From Lycorma delicatula (lineage: Eukaryota > Arthropoda > Insecta > Hemiptera > Fulgoridae): a DNA stretch of 64,000 nt. Under the pieces are notes generated by a model. The model did not search any database, had not been told where the DNA came from, and worked only from the letters and a program-made list of their open reading frames with translations. The DNA lies in the NCBI RefSeq assembly GCF_047948215.1, contig NC_134456.1:199466034-199530033 (forward strand), given 5' to 3'. The position numbers were made by a program, and so were the translations under genes. Of this stretch, positions 49,225 through 63,173 are shown one piece after another. Each line of letters opens with the position of its first letter. Position 1 is the first letter of the stretch.

Positions 49225-51832
49225 TGTTGTAACATATATAAAAAAATGTGACGAATTTAAGAAAATGATTTTCGATATAACAAATATCGGCAATAAAAAG
49301 TTGTTAAAAATGAGGGAAATTTAGTTTTAAAAATATTACATTTGTTAAATTAATTTCTAAAAACTATTCTTCACTAATCGATCAGAAAATTAAAATTTTT
49401 TAAGACATATTTAAGACTCAGCCAGTTCATCCACTTTTGATTAGTTTACAGTGCAGCTCTTTCGTTCATCAAATAATGCTTTGTTAGAATAAATTATCCT
49501 GTACAGAGTTATAGCAGTAAATAACATATCGTTTTGTTCAGAAATCGAGTACATTAAATTTAGCTTCTACAATTTCTTACAGCCGTGCCGCGTGTAAAAC
49601 ACCTAAGATCTAAGAGGCACCAGTCGTAGTTGCTGTTTGTAAGAGAGATAATTATCATTATACAGCCAGACAGCTTTAACATCAAATATCACCTGTATTT
49701 CAATGTGTTTGAAATTCTGATACGCAACCGTACATTTTTACAAAAAAAAAAAAAATGGGAAACCAAACCAATTCACTCTTTACTTTCCGTAGATATAATG
49801 ATACGTGATGCTTGATAGTTTTGAGAATGGTTATGTTTGTTCAAGAGTGGCTTTGGTTTGTGAAACATAATAGTGTATACAATCATTATAAATTTGGTAC
49901 TTAACATATTCAAAAAAACATGGTAATCTGTTAACTAATTTTTATGTATGAACAAAGAAACTGAGAGAATATTTTTTATGTTCTCCTTAAAACTATAATG
50001 GTAAAAATAAAAGCTGTAAATTTTCAAAAATCTCGGTTTTGCAAAGTTAAATTAATAAGGTAACATTTCAGATGAATGTATCGGAGATTTTAGTTCATGT
50101 TCAGTCGACCAAAAACTGATATTTTTGTAATTTTGTATAGCTGTAAGATCTCTTAAAATATTATACCAAAAAGATTTTGGAAAATCACCAACACTAAATA
50201 TCGGACCTGAATCACCTCAAGGCATAAAAAGAACTAAAAAACTAATCTGAGTCAGCTTGAAACGTGCTAACAACTGAGAATAAATCACTAAATAAATAAA
50301 AAACTACTTAATCAGAAAACAATATCAAAATAAAACCCACAACAACCTTAGGAATATAAACTGGTTTAAATTCACTTCTAGTACTAAATCTAATAGAAGT
50401 AGGAATGCAAAAGTACAATAAATATGAATTTGTGTCGTTTTCTTAGATGATTTAGATTTGGCGAAAGTAGAATTTGTTTAATTTAATAATCCTCAATTAC
50501 AAAAGAAAAAAAGAAAATGAAGGAGAAAATAATTAACAATAAAAATGAAGAAAATTTAGAAGGGAAGAGATATTAACCAGAAACATCTCGAATGGTTCAA
50601 CATAGCTTTACTCACCCTTGTGCATTCTGTCAGCCAAACTTTCCTGAAGTCGCTAATCACTGTTACTGAACTGTTCCACCACAGTAGCAAAAAGAGACAT
50701 AAAGAGAAAGAGAGAATAATGGAGACAAAGCAGTATAATGAGAGAGGAAGGGATGAGGAAGAGTAATGCGAACATTTGTGCATTCCCTTACCTACTTTAC
50801 TCTCTTCTCCAGTTTGCCATCTCTTCTCCAAGCAAATACTTGACACTTAACTCCAGACGGAGTTATAACAGCACCGTGTTGCAGTAACTCTCATATAAAC
50901 AGTATAATAACACTTTCACTTAGTAACTGACCCCAGATCAATAACACTACAACTAATTTATAACCTAACTTCCTAACTATTGGGATACTGTATTACATTA
51001 ATACAGTTATACGGGTAGGAAATATTATTGTAGGCCGTAAAGGAAGAAACGGGGATTATAAAATTTAAAAAACTGACTAACAACTCCGCGGAATATTGTA
51101 TCGAAGAAAACTAATTTAAAATATAAATTTTCTAGGAAATATAAAAAAATTAATTAAAGAAATTATACTAAAACAAATTCAAATAGCTTTATTCAAAGCT
51201 TTACTAGATATCTGATTAAAAAACCTAGCTAAGGTCTTCATGTCTTCCTAAGCTATGTAGATAAAGTCAGTGTATGTTTTCTACATGAAACATTCCAGTT
51301 ATATAATTAATAATTACTTTAAAAGTATGAGTTTTCCTTGAAAAATATTATATCAAAAAACGATTAATTCTGTCATGTGAGTGCTCTAAAATAAACGTAA
51401 TCTTAATTGTTCAATTTTGGTACTAATTGGGTAGGCCAAGTTTGATATCTCTTTTAACGATATAGAATTAAGCCAGGAAAGTCAAAAAATAAAGAATAAA
51501 CGAAATGCTTTTGAAACGTCTCTTCTTGAGAAATGCTTGGACTTCTGATATGCTCGTACATCTCATTGCCATCTCATTGACAGTATGATCTAACCTAAAA
51601 GATTTTAATGTAACTAAAGTAGAACAGGATGCATTGTTTCTGACAGGAATAAAGAAATGTTTTCAACTCCAAAAAAAGAGGACTTGCTGTACCCACTTAG
51701 GAATGACAAGATTCATTTCAGTACGCTATCAATCTGCTTTGTAAGTAATTTCCTGGTCAAAATATCTAGGTCCTATTATCTGATCCTACAAACCCAGGCA
51801 CCTTAAAGTTTATTAGATCGTATCGCACCTAA
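49225..51832. other. AT-rich sequence, nothing assignable
   Basis: 50550-50850 is purine-rich, with a hydrophobic minus-strand frame that is probably a shadow. 51420-51830 is less AT-biased, possibly decayed coding or repeat sequence, but has no motif I can name. Confidence 0.45.
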
Positions 51833-52083
51833 GGAGAACTGGTTAGATAGTGGTAACGCAGTTATCATTTCTAAGGTTAAAATCCTAGTAAAAGGCTTGT
51901 CTTTTATACGAATTTGAATACTGGATCATAGATACCGGTGTTCTTTGATGGTTGGGTTTCAATTAACCACACATCTCAGGAATGGTCGACTGAGACTAAA
52001 AAAGCATACACTTCATTTACATATCATGCTCTGAAGTAATACCTTACGGCGGTTCCGGAAGCTAAACAGAAAAAGAACGAAAG
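51833..52083 (+). mobile_element. tRNA-derived SINE, copy D (head to tail)
   Basis: The best copy in plus orientation. It has an A-box-like ACTGGTTAGATAGTGG near 51838, a B-box-like GGTTAAAATCC (51875-51885), then a body with GGATCATAGATACCGGTG and TTAACCACACATCTCAGGAA. The 3' end is GGTTCCGGAAGCTAAACAG with an A-rich tail, AAAAAGAACGAAAG. Compared with copy A, the head has an internal deletion. Pol III transcription and LINE-dependent movement are family expectations. No clear target duplication was seen. Confidence 0.8.
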
Positions 52084-55000
52084 TTGGTATTTCATGAATG
52101 AATTGATGTGGAGTATTAGGACACAAAGAGTCAAATACACCTGCGAAACTCGCTATCATCTTTTTAATATAGACTGATTAAAGCTGAATTTGAACTGAAC
52201 AAATTTGGACCTATCCAGTATTCCGTCCCGTGGATGGAACTGATTTCGGGTAATAATAACTAAACTGTATGTCCGGCTGTAGACTCGAGTGCGGAAACTA
52301 ATCATAATTTTTAGTACAGGAGGTTTGAACTCTAGGTCGCTTTGAGCAAGCAGAAAGACTGGGCTATTAAATCCTTTGTTCTTTCAAGTGTCGTGTCGTA
52401 AAATTGTTTTTGCAAACGGTGGCCTCTACCTTTTGCGTTTATAAGTTACAGCTAGACTACCAAACCGCTTAGCGAATGAACCAAAGCGTGGTCAGGTTCC
52501 TATAGTCGGTTACCTGTCAGCGGAGTGGTTCTACCCGGCACGTGAATCAACTATATTTTCATTTTTAAGGAAAAATCTTTAACAATACGCATTCTATAAT
52601 GAAAAATACATTCAATTATAGATGAATAAATTCTATTATAATTGATCGCCTATAGGCGATCAAGACGATAAACTAAAATTTCTTAAAATTAAAACATTCA
52701 CAATTACACAATTATACAATACATTATACAATTTCTAAACACTTAAAACAAAAACATAAAATTACATTTGAAAACCCTTAAAAAAGCCATTTAATCCAAT
52801 TTTTAACTTACATAATGAACGTGCAAATTTAAATTAATAAATATTTAATTACTTCATGTTAAACAAAAATAAATAAAACTTACATCAAATTTTATGAACA
52901 GAAGAAGAAAGTCAACGGCCATTTTTTTTATTCAACATAAAAAAATTAATTTGTAAGATGTTTCCTGTTAGTGGGAATTTTTACAAAATCATACTCATAT
53001 AAAAATAAAGAGCACAAATTAAAGTAAAAATAAATCCCCTATAAATATATAGTAGATATTTATTATGTATTTTATAACACCAGAAATTCCAGTACAGGTG
53101 TATGGACGAACATGTAAGCGTTCAATTTTCAATTATAAAGTGAGTGACGAAGACTGGTTAAGTATAGATACTGCTACAAACAAATTTCACAAAATAACTG
53201 GTTTGTCCACTTAAGATAAATACGTTGTTATAAATATGCATACCTATCTATTTTAAAAAACCAAAATTACATTTGAAGCTCAATTCATTTAAGTATCTAA
53301 GTATACATTTAAATAGTTTGACTCATTTTAAACAGGTAATTACGATTAAAATATATTTTTGTTCCCCACGAATCTCTGAAAATGAGCAAGGTCTACATAG
53401 AAAAAAAATTATTAAAAGGAAATGGATGAACAGTCCAAAAAAATAAACAACTCAGTTTGTGAGTTTTATTATTAACATTATGTCAAACAGGTTACCGTCT
53501 AACGCTTAATATTTAGGTTGACATAAACGACTCGATGATTACACTACATAGTAATATCCTTTACAATAATTAATTAATTTATAGTAAAGAAATTATAATT
53601 GATTAATTTATAATGCTAGTTAAATCTTAGGAGTGGTCGCTGGTTATTCTACAACAACCTAGTGACAAAAAGTAAATAACCGAGCTATGATAAACAATTT
53701 AATGAATAATAATTTTAATTTGATGACTAAGCGTTACAAGTCAAATAAAACTACATTATTCCTTAACTAAAATAATTGATAACAATATGATAGCAATTTT
53801 TTTTATATGTCTCTGAATTTTCAAAAATGAGGTACCGTTCTGCTCATTTTCTTCGTTGTAAATCGAGTTTACATTCTGAACCGTATCAGAGAAAATATTT
53901 TTTTATTTCTAGTTCGTGTTAAATTTGACTTGTCTACATATAATTGGGCTTAATACAACATATACGTTATTTAGGCACTTTAAATTTATTAATAAAGAAA
54001 AACAACGACAATAAACATCCTACATACGTAGTAAAGTGGGTTAGTGGAAGATTAACTATCTTTCACTTCTAAATCCTCTTGAAATACATGTATTAGAAGG
54101 GTGAAACTTCTGTCAGATATTCACTTAACATATCCGTAAATTTATGTTGTAAACAGCAAGTGCTAAATGGTCTTAAAAAGCAGCTATGTAAGTATAGAGA
54201 AAAAAAACATTCAAACAAGGCACACTAAGAAGCCATACAAGTATTTTATTAAAAAACTGTTATAAACTTTAACTTGAAAACAGACTTATGTTTTTAATAA
54301 ACTTAAATAATGTACGGTTATATACTATGTAGCGATTTGAAAAAAAAATACAATTTCCTTTTAGTCTCTTTTTTTATATTGTACGTAATACGTGTGCAGT
54401 TGCACTGTTGTTATTTTACCCTTGGGCATTTTATCAAAACGGGTAACTAAAGGTGTGACATTTATGGTGTTTTATATACCTTACAACTTGAATCTTTCAT
54501 CCCGTTGGCATATTTAATATTTTGATCTCAAAAAGAAAATTTAAAATACTAAAAGAAGTATTTATTCAATTTACTTAATTGATAAATCATTATAATTAAC
54601 ATAAATACGATGGTTTTGATTTCAAATTATTTCGAAATTGATATCACATAAAAGTCAAAACAGAATTGAGATTTGTAAATTCTAATTCTCTCATATGTCC
54701 TTAAAACAAATAAATATATTTATTTGCCTTGAGGTAAATGTTTATAAAAGCAGTATTTTAAAAATTAAACAATTTGCCAATTTACTAAATAGAATATCAA
54801 TGTTTATATATTTTAAATCGAATTTATATAAGAATAAACAGTTGAAGTGTTTGTTTAATCTATTTAAATATATCTTCAATCTTGATAATACATGGAGTAA
54901 TACGGAAACAGTTGATGCAGTTTCATTTGTAACAATTGCAACAAAGGAAATCACTTAGCTTGAATTTAATATTCATAGATAATGGATTGCATAGATTATG

Positions 55001-55266
55001 TAGCAATTGTATAAAGCGAAAATTCTGCACAGGTAGGCATGATATTTTCGCACTTAAAATATCTGACTATAAACATATATTTAAAGAATTATGTTATACA
55101 AAAAAAAAGCTACTGTTCAGTTACGATAAAAATACAATTAAAGCGCAAATACAAAAATTAGAATTACTGAAAGTAAAGAAAGTAAAAGAAAAATCAGTAA
55201 ACAGATTATTTGTAATTTGTTTATAACATCTATGTATATATCTTATAATATACATACATATGTATA

Positions 55267-55270
<4 letters not shown>
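52084..55270. other. AT-rich sequence with palindrome; no gene supported
   Basis: 52100-52560 is less AT-biased and includes a minus-strand tRNA-like pair of boxes (see findings). Two low-complexity plus-strand open frames overlap at 54695-54958 and 54936-55226. The second has a CSNCIKRKFC phrase but no real zinc-finger spacing. Otherwise A/T-rich. Confidence 0.45.
52642..52663. repeat. Perfect 22-bp palindrome
   Basis: TTGATCGCC, then TATA, then GGCGATCAA: every base pairs with its partner. Confidence 0.95.

Positions 55271-55327
<57 letters not shown>
55271..55327. repeat. Long TA microsatellite
   Basis: (AT)n of about 28 units. Confidence 0.95.
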
Positions 55328-55331
<4 letters not shown>

Positions 55332-58300
55332 GTTTGTATTCATACTGGATTTCTATCTCTTTAGAGATGAACTTATCAGGAATGTGCTAACATAATATAT
55401 CCGAACAAACCCCGAGATGTACGAGTTATTAGAACAGTTCCGAGCGTCACCCTTGGAAAGCCTTCTAGTTAAAAAAAAAAAATGATTTAAATAAAAGCTT
55501 TAGAAATTAAAGCATTTCAGGTGATGCAAACTTCTAATTCATTCACTTGTTATAAAAAACTTATTAACAAAATATTGGATAATGTAAATAATGATCAAAT
55601 TATTATAGTACAAAGTAATTGGTGAAAATGTAACAAACTTTCACATTTTCTATTGGAGAAAATAGAGAAAAAACTTAGTATAAACATAGGTTCGGAAACG
55701 CTTCGTTAGCGAGTGTCGACTAGCGGAAGATTTAAACTTTCTGCGCCTTCGGTAAAATTAAGTCAAACTGTATTTCTTGGGACCCAAATTAAAGGGTAAT
55801 TAAAGTGGTTTTTATATTAAATCTGACATGGAAAATTGAAAAAAATAGGGTCCTACTAAAAATACAGTTCCTGGACCTATTTTTTCACAATATCTTTCTA
55901 AAAGTTTGTTAAAAGACTTTTTCGTGAACTATTCTATATAATAAACACGATAAATGGTTTAGAGAGGGATGTTTTCGAACAATGGGTTGATTTATTTTAA
56001 ACCTAGGAAACAAAACTGAGAACCTTCAATGTTTAATGTTTTTTTCTTTCAGTTAAAAGGTCCAAGATTTTCAAATCGCTCAAAATCTCCCTAATTTACA
56101 AAATTATTTTTAATTATGCAGTTATAGGGGCAGTACAGAATATTGCATTAAAACAAAAATTTAATTACAGTCAGGATTCCTATTGAACATTTAAACAGTA
56201 GCTTCGAAATGTATTGCATATCATCACTTGTAATAAATGCATGTTACCATTGAAATAAAGATAAAATGTAATAATTATACAAAAAAATTAATTGTAATTT
56301 GTAATTAAATTACAAATAACAACAATCTTATAATTACAACAATCTTAGAATACAATAACAAATTAGGCCTAACAAATGTGTATTGGTTTTAGTTATTGAA
56401 TAAAACAAAAGCTCAAAAATTCTATTATTAACGAAAATATCAATGAGATTACTTAACGAAATTTCTATTAATTGATGATATATGTGTTTCATATTTTTTT
56501 AATCTACATTAAAAAGTCTAGGTGAACAAGGATTGTTGATATAAGAATAAAGGGCAACACGAAGAAGATAAACTATATACCAGACAACAGTATTAATAAT
56601 ACGGAAGAGCAATGATATACTGTCGTTCGGATCTGTATTTATCTGAGTACGCGGATTTGTAAGGCAATATATATATATATATATATATATATACACCTCC
56701 CAAAATATAGTTATACAGAAATCTAAAGAGACATCACATATTTTAAATTTTAATATATAATAGAAAATTGCGAATATGTGCTTTCTAACAACTTACAACT
56801 TATTAAAACTTTCATCACTAACAACAATAACAAGAGTGCGTTGTTTACGAAAACAACGTATAACAATGATCACGAGAGTCGTTTGTTTTCAACTTTCTGT
56901 TTTCTTCCTTATTTTGAAGCTACAGTTGAATTGTAAAGTAGGAAGAAGAAAAGAATCCATCCAATTTCATATTTTATATATATAATATGACTAAAATGTT
57001 TTTTGCCTAATACGTATAGGCTTATTGTTTTGTTTTTTTAAATCTATACATATTTGGCGAAAATGAATATATACAAACAATTTATTTTAATAAAGATTCA
57101 GAAGCACCGTATTACAAAATATTCTTCTTTTTTCTTTTTAGTAATAAAAATAGAATAGCTCTGTAAATCTTAAAATATTATTGCAAGATGTTTAGAGTCT
57201 AGTAAAATACTAAACTGCATATTTTGAATTCCTTTAAAGGACTGGTCTAATAGAATAGCAAGCTAGGTTTTAATTTGTATTATTATCTTCTTGATGTTTT
57301 AAATAAAATTTTATTTATATTATATTTTACAATATAAAATAAGTTATAATTTAAAATAATAATCTAATTTAAAATAATTATAATAATAGTTAAATAAAAA
57401 TAAATAGTTATTAATACTAAATAATAGTTTTTAATAAAAGAAAGTATATATATTTTTAACAAAAATCTGAAATATTTGTTTTAACTTACATTTTATTTTG
57501 GCTAGTAGCATTCAATATTTTGCTGTATTTAATTAATAATTCCCTTTTAAAATAATGTACTTAGAGTGTGAAGTACAATGAGAAGTTAATTTAAAGAAAT
57601 AATAAACTGACAAGGAATTGTTGTTAATCAAGTTAAAAAACCTACTACAATTTATTAAAACTTGTTTATAAGAATACGAAAATAAAACAAAAACCTTAGT
57701 TAAAGCATTCAGAAAGACGTTGGTAGGTCTCTCGTAATAAAAAAATACACAAAAAAAATTATCAGCACAAGTCGCATTTGAATTTCATACACTTTCACGA
57801 TATCTGATTAATCAACTGCTTGTTCGCTCTTCTTCCTACATACCTGCTCCTAAACCCAATAAATAATATTTATCCATTCATACCTAACAAAATTCCTTTA
57901 CCATTTGTACCAAAAATTCCTGTCCCTATAAACTTCATTTAAAATGTCATGCTGAAAATAAAGACTTATTCTATTCCATTAATCTTAGGAATTCCTTTCC
58001 ATCGACTCCGACCTTATCAATTCTTAATTTAATTCCGTAATTTTAATGAGCGAACAACCAGACCAGAAAGTTATTATCGCCTAAATGTCACAATATAAGA
58101 ATGCCGTCGAGCAAATAAATTATAGCAAATATTTCGATTTATAGAAATACCGAAAAATAATTTCAATAAAACTTTTTCAAACAGCAAAAAGAAAACCGTT
58201 AAAAATTTGAGTCGGATAGTCTACGATGTAAAACTGTCAAGTATACGGTAAACTGGAAGCACGTATCTAATAAGATACAAACATTTTTAATTAAAATATT

Positions 58301-61300
58301 CATTAGCTTTCGTCTGGATCCTATCAAAATTCAAAAAAATGTAATATCACATAAGAATTTAAACATTCGCTAAATAATATTAAATTCTCCAACTTTACCG
58401 ATAGTTTATGAAAATAGTAGATTCAATAGACATCGGAAAGACTATATATATAAAACTATATGTAAGACTATATATAAACTATTCAAGACTATATAAAAAA
58501 AACAAATAAACTTATTTCATTAATGAGCGAATCCCCTTAGAATACTGAAAAAACAATAGAAATATTATCTCGACAAACTCGTAAACAAACAATTATATCA
58601 TAGAAGGACGGCTAATAATTTGTTTTCCTTCTTATGCCAGCTTACATATCACAGTCCTGTAGGTTAAATGATTAAGTGGTTGTTGTTAAGTAATAAATAC
58701 GGCTGTCATCGATTTAAATATACGAAAATGTGAATAATTAATTAACGACCCTAATAACAGTAATTCTGCAGATTAATTAAAAAATTAAACAATTCTAAAT
58801 TAATAATAAAATAAAATTATAAATGTAATTTAAACAGACTTAATCTTCGCTCGCTAGTCAAGGTTAGCGAGCGTAGGCTAAGTTTGGTTAGGTTATATTT
58901 TTGATATTATTTATTTATTTTCATATATCAATATAGCGTTTTAGTGGTGCCATCTAAGAACTAACTACAGAAGCGTTCTGGCCATATAACGGATTTTAAC
59001 CTAATTTTTTTAATAAAGTGTTTATAATTTATTTTTAACTGGCGCTAGAAGAATTAATACGTTATATAAATATATATTTTTTTCTTTTAATAATATAGTA
59101 ATATCAAATTAAAGAGTAGTGAATTAAAAACTTATAATAAAATAACGGATGAGGTGGATAATATTTAATAAACATTGTAATCTGAATTTCGTGATTACAG
59201 TGAGAGTACCGGTACTTACTATTATGGAGAGTTATTTATAGAAATGATCGCAAATACACAAGACGTAAATCTGTAGGACGAAACACACGTACACTAAGTG
59301 GCAATAAGACATGGTAGAATCCACGCGCATGTTAACCTTAATAACTTTTTACGGCATTAAGGCATTACAAGCGTTGCTGAATGGGTAATTTGCCGGAAGA
59401 ACAAACTTGTTTATGAGCAAACAGTTGAACTAGGGCAAATGGTCTATTCCCAGTATAATATAAGGCAAGCCCTTTCGTATAGTACCTGGGAGACAAGGAA
59501 AATTTAATACTTTAGTAAAATTGTAGCTCTTCTTACGTAAAAGCCAGAAGGCTCATTATTTTGATGGAACGACACAAAGGGTATAACACAACTCCGTCTC
59601 TTTCTCGACATTTTCTTTTATCCCTATCACTGTATTCCTCATAATCTCTCATACTCTTTCAACATTTCGACTTTATACCACAAAGTACTATGCACCTTGT
59701 ATAAAATAAATAAGTTTTACATTTAAAACCGCAGTTAAACACTCGCAATTTTTTATTCCAGAAAATGTGTACCATAAACAAATTAAACTTACATGAAATA
59801 TTTCTAATACTTAAGAAAAACCTTCAGTACTTAGTTATTAATGATTTTTATTATACTACTGCTATGTTCGTAAACCATAATAAATTATTTAATTAAATAT
59901 ATTTATTTAAACAGTTTTAAACATTTTTTATATGAAGGTAATCAAAATGTTGGCATTATATTTGCCAGAATAACGATGTGTAACGTACACATTTACGTTA
60001 ATTATACTTAACACAATTTTAATTTTCAATTACAGTAGTTGTACTTAAGTTTCCAGTTACTTTTTATTAAAAGATATAAAAACAGGTTAACAGGTAACTC
60101 TTTAAGTCTACTCGTATTTATTCATAATTACAGAAAAAAAACAAATTTTTTTTTTCTTTGATTCTGGATGTATAACAAGAACTAATTACAAATAATTAAT
60201 ATTTGTTAAATTTAATTTATTATAAAACATTTTATTAAAATTAGTTTTAATCACGAGAGTTATTTATAAAATTTTCAAAGAATTAAAATCCTACAAAACC
60301 TTTTTTTTATTTTTACTAAGACTCTTCAAAAATTAAAAAAAATATAATAGTAAAACATTAATCTTTCATTATTCTCTAGAAATGCATTATTAATAAAAAA
60401 TATTATATGATTCTTTAAATATGAATTTTAGAAATCAACGTTCAAAACTAACAACTTACACACCTTTAGTTTGGAGACGATTTGAAAATGCCGAAATAAA
60501 ATTAAAAAATAAATAAAATTATATTATTTTTACTTTTAGTGCATGATTTCGAAGTTGTTTTAATTTTATTAAAATATAAAACAACATATACAGGGTTTAC
60601 TTCATCTTAATATTTTTAGTTTAATTTTTGCATTTTTAAATACGGGTAAGCGGCGGGTTTTAAAGTCATTCATTGCTATGATAAGAATCTATCTGTATAA
60701 AATGAAAAAGTAAAAAACTGCGTATCATGAAAAACAATGTATCACAATAATTCAAAGAAAAAATAATATACATTATCATATTTCTGTAGCAATCCAATAT
60801 TAAGTAATTTTTAAGACAACTATCTATCTAATGTTCAAAATATGTTTCGTCTAAAAACTCTTATAGGTGACATCTGGAAGATATTAAACATGTACCTTCA
60901 GAGGATTATCCTCTATAGAATAAAAATAGGGGTAAATTTGGTTGTAAGGAGGTTGGCTTGAAAAAAAAAACAATGCGAGTCGAATTAAAAACTTCTTTAC
61001 TTCGAAGTGAATTATCTAAAAAAAAAAAAATAAATAAATTAACTGGACCAGATTAACAGAAAATTATATTGTGTAATAGTAATTAACAAGAAATTTAATA
61101 AAATCTGGTTTTTAGGTTAGTTAGTATATAATATACATAATAATCTTACCTTATCCCTCATAACTTAGTATTAATAATACAACCAAGGAAAAGTTTAGAA
61201 AAGAACGTTTCTTATTATACAACGTTTTAATATTTATGAAATTCACTGAGGGACAGACCTATTGATTTCAATTTAAATGACACTAATTTTGAATCATAGT

Positions 61301-62647
61301 TAGAAATTCTTATTGTTAAGAAATTCCTGAAATTTATCGAATAAGAAAATCTGTTCATTCATTAAAACATTTATTTTAAATAATTTATTTGGAAATATTT
61401 TTCAACATAACATAACTTAAAATACTGAATACGGGTCGATCACGTAAAAACGCCTTTAAATACAATAGTGTTCATTGTAAATAATTTTCAGAAATACTTC
61501 GTAAATTAAAATCAAATCACTTAAAAAAATTAAATTAAGTATAGCATGTGATACAGACTTTGCGGATATTTTTATACTTTCTATAGTATTCCACTATCAT
61601 GATACAACAAAATTAAAAAAAATTGCTTCCTGAAAATCTAAAGTCTGAAAGTGTGTAACAGAAAGGAAAGGTTTTCGTCAAATTCTTAAAAAGAAGAGAT
61701 AGCTTTACTTACCCAAATTTAGAACAAACAATTAAACATTATAATAATTTTAAACAACCTTGTAAACAGCTCCGTATAATTATTGCAGTTTATACCTTAA
61801 CCTACATATTTTTCCACTTTATTGTATACGATAATGTTAAGATGAATTTAAAAACATTTTTGTTCGACCTATTGTAAATAAAAAACCGATCCACAGATGC
61901 CTGATGATCCGTGCTAACTATATTTCAGTGATCTTTTTTTTAACAATCATAAATTGTTACAATGACGCTTGTCTCTGTCACTTTTTTTTATGTAGACTAT
62001 CAATTTTTCGGCTAATTTGATTTTTCTTGTAAAGTTGCTTTTAAAAAGAAAGTCCTGTCTGCACGTATAAGTGACAGGCTCTTGCATTTTATAAATGCAA
62101 CTGAAATACCAATACATCCTTCACCAGGTAAGTCAACATAATTTTGATCTTCGTTTTAGCTTGATAACAAAGGTTATTTCTAAGAAGTTTACAAAAACCA
62201 TATTTTACGATTAAGATTTAGTAGTTTTTATCAAACTACATAATGATTATCAAAGTTCACTTTATTGCCACGTTTTTTAGTCAATTCTATACTGATAATG
62301 CGGATCTTTTTTTGAAGAACTACATTTTTTTATCAATTCTCTTACAATTTTCTTTATGTTTAGGTGCTACTAAACAAATTTCATTTTTCAGTTTAATGCT
62401 TCTGTTAACCATTTAAACTCTTATATTTGACCGATGCTTCCCATTGAGTAAAGGAACCATTTTCATATAAAACGATTACAGCGTCCCTCTACGTAGGTGT
62501 AAATCCATGTTAAAAATTCTCTATTCGCGCAACAAGTATAAAATATCTTAGAAATTACAAAAAATATGAGAAAGAAACTAGAAAAAAAAACAATTGAGCT
62601 CTTACTGTATGACGACCTAATCTTTTCAAAAATTTGTAAATACGAGT
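55328..62647. other. AT-rich sequence; one repeat-like patch, hairpin and microsatellite
   Basis: 55680-56130 has the phrase-like, less AT-biased texture of an old non-autonomous repeat (for example CGCTTCGTTAGCGAGTGTCG). (AT)n lies at 56667-56693. CGCTCGCTA (58848-58856) pairs with TAGCGAGCG (58865-58873). 59230-59480 is less AT-biased but unassigned. I see no gene in over 7 kb. Confidence 0.45.
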
Positions 62648-62960
62648 ATTGGTTTGCTTGGCATTTCTCACGCCACCACACCATTCGGTCGCTCTAAAGC
62701 ATAAGACCGAATGTCTGTGCCACAAACGGCTACTGAGCCTCGAAACAATTTAGCAACTAGTGTCCTAAATAACTCCTAAAACTTACCTAACAGCGTGAGC
62801 GAACTAAGCGCGTAAATACATCATACACCATGCACCACCGGCTTACGTGTCTCAACCGCTCACTTGTCGTATATTTACTAAAATGTGTAGGCGCACACCA
62901 TCAATTACTAAAAATATATAAAACATCCATAAATTAAAATTTACTTCGTCTAGACAGCAA
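62648..62960 (-). mobile_element. R1-like retrotransposon 3' end, second copy
   Basis: In the minus-strand sense this matches the 3' UTR of the nested R1-like element (10287-10534) along its length. Shared phrases are CAAGTGAGCG, TTCGCTCACGC, AGTAGCCGTTT, GACCGAATGG and the 3' end GAAATGCCAAGC. The outer stem GTGAGCG/CGCTCAC is kept (62795-62801 with 62857-62863). 62900-62960 may hold the last codons of ORF2. The copy is 5'-truncated, and its upstream limit, possibly out to 63110, is unclear. No target duplication was recognised. Confidence 0.75.
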
Positions 62961-63173
62961 TTCGCTGCCACGCCTAGGTCGCTGAATGCCAGGTAGTATC
63001 GGTCCACCATATTAAAGGGCTTGGAGCCTTCACTGGCTGGCGGTCAGCCATACATATCTCTAAGGTTAGCTTCACACAGCAGCGCGATAGGAGTCTCTTC
63101 CGTTAGGTAAACTACTGATGTTGGTTGAATATAGATAGGTATTTACAAGTAGTAGTGTAGTGCCTTACGAAAA

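Noticed and set aside
54936..55226. CSNCIKRKFC phrase as a zinc finger
   Set aside because: Cys/His spacing does not fit a known finger, and the frame is low-complexity and AT-driven.
58880..58905. GGTTAGGTT as insect telomere repeat
   Set aside because: Only about one and a half units, with no array.
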